From an uncultured bacterium (lineage in GTDB: Bacteria > Bacteroidota > Bacteroidia > Chitinophagales > CAIOSU01): DNA of 6,457 nt. Where the stretch lies: positions 1 to 6,457 of the forward strand of contig CAIOSU010000525.1 of NCBI GenBank assembly GCA_903861055.1, written 5' to 3'. Below, piece by piece: positions 6,440 through 6,457 of the stretch. The notes under the pieces were generated by a model. The model did not search any database, was not told where the DNA came from, and saw nothing but the letters and a program-made list of their open reading frames with translations. Made by a program: the position numbers and the translations under genes. Position 1 is the stretch's first letter. Every line of letters begins with the position of its first letter.

Positions 6440-6457
6440 GGCACTAATAGGTTTCTA

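Overview
This window reads as a piece of chromosome from a member of the phylum Bacteroidota. The support is a secreted protein with a type IX secretion system (T9SS) C-terminal sorting domain, two signal peptides with glutamine at the predicted +1 position, AT-rich leaders without Shine-Dalgarno sequences, promoter-like TTG/TAnnTTTG elements, and family signatures in the DEAD-box helicase and DapF typical of that phylum. I cannot name a genus. No tRNA, rRNA, CRISPR array, insertion sequence or phage gene is visible.

Layout. (1) Bases 1-672, plus strand: the C-terminal part of an RhlE-type DEAD-box RNA helicase, cut by the left edge, ending in an 80-residue Gly/Arg/Lys-rich tail. (2) Bases 921-2396, minus strand: a complete DegP/HtrA-type serine protease with two PDZ domains, convergent with the helicase. 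A perfect 10-bp-stem hairpin at 811-841 is its likely terminator. (3) Bases 2591-3382, plus strand: diaminopimelate epimerase dapF, divergent from htrA. The 194-bp shared upstream region holds a good -7 element for dapF, a 9-bp inverted repeat and a small hairpin. (4) Bases 3383-3870: a 488-bp AT-rich gap with only a 21-codon reading frame, an AT-rich near-palindrome and, near its right end, a candidate promoter. (5) Bases 3871-5553, plus strand: a 560-residue secreted T9SS cargo protein of unknown function, closed by a very strong intrinsic terminator (5578-5607). (6) Bases 5696-6400, plus strand: a small secreted or periplasmic TPR-repeat protein. A promoter-like sequence lies in the last 50 bases, pointing out of the window.

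The genes do not form one pathway. The helicase (RNA remodelling) and DapF (meso-diaminopimelate for peptidoglycan and lysine) are housekeeping. HtrA is envelope protein quality control. The last two genes encode exported proteins, but the strong terminator between them argues against a simple operon. I see no convincing new multi-gene system. The points most worth a second look are the unassigned N-terminal region of the T9SS cargo protein, the symmetrical sites between htrA and dapF, and the possible micro-peptide or gene relic in the 488-bp gap.
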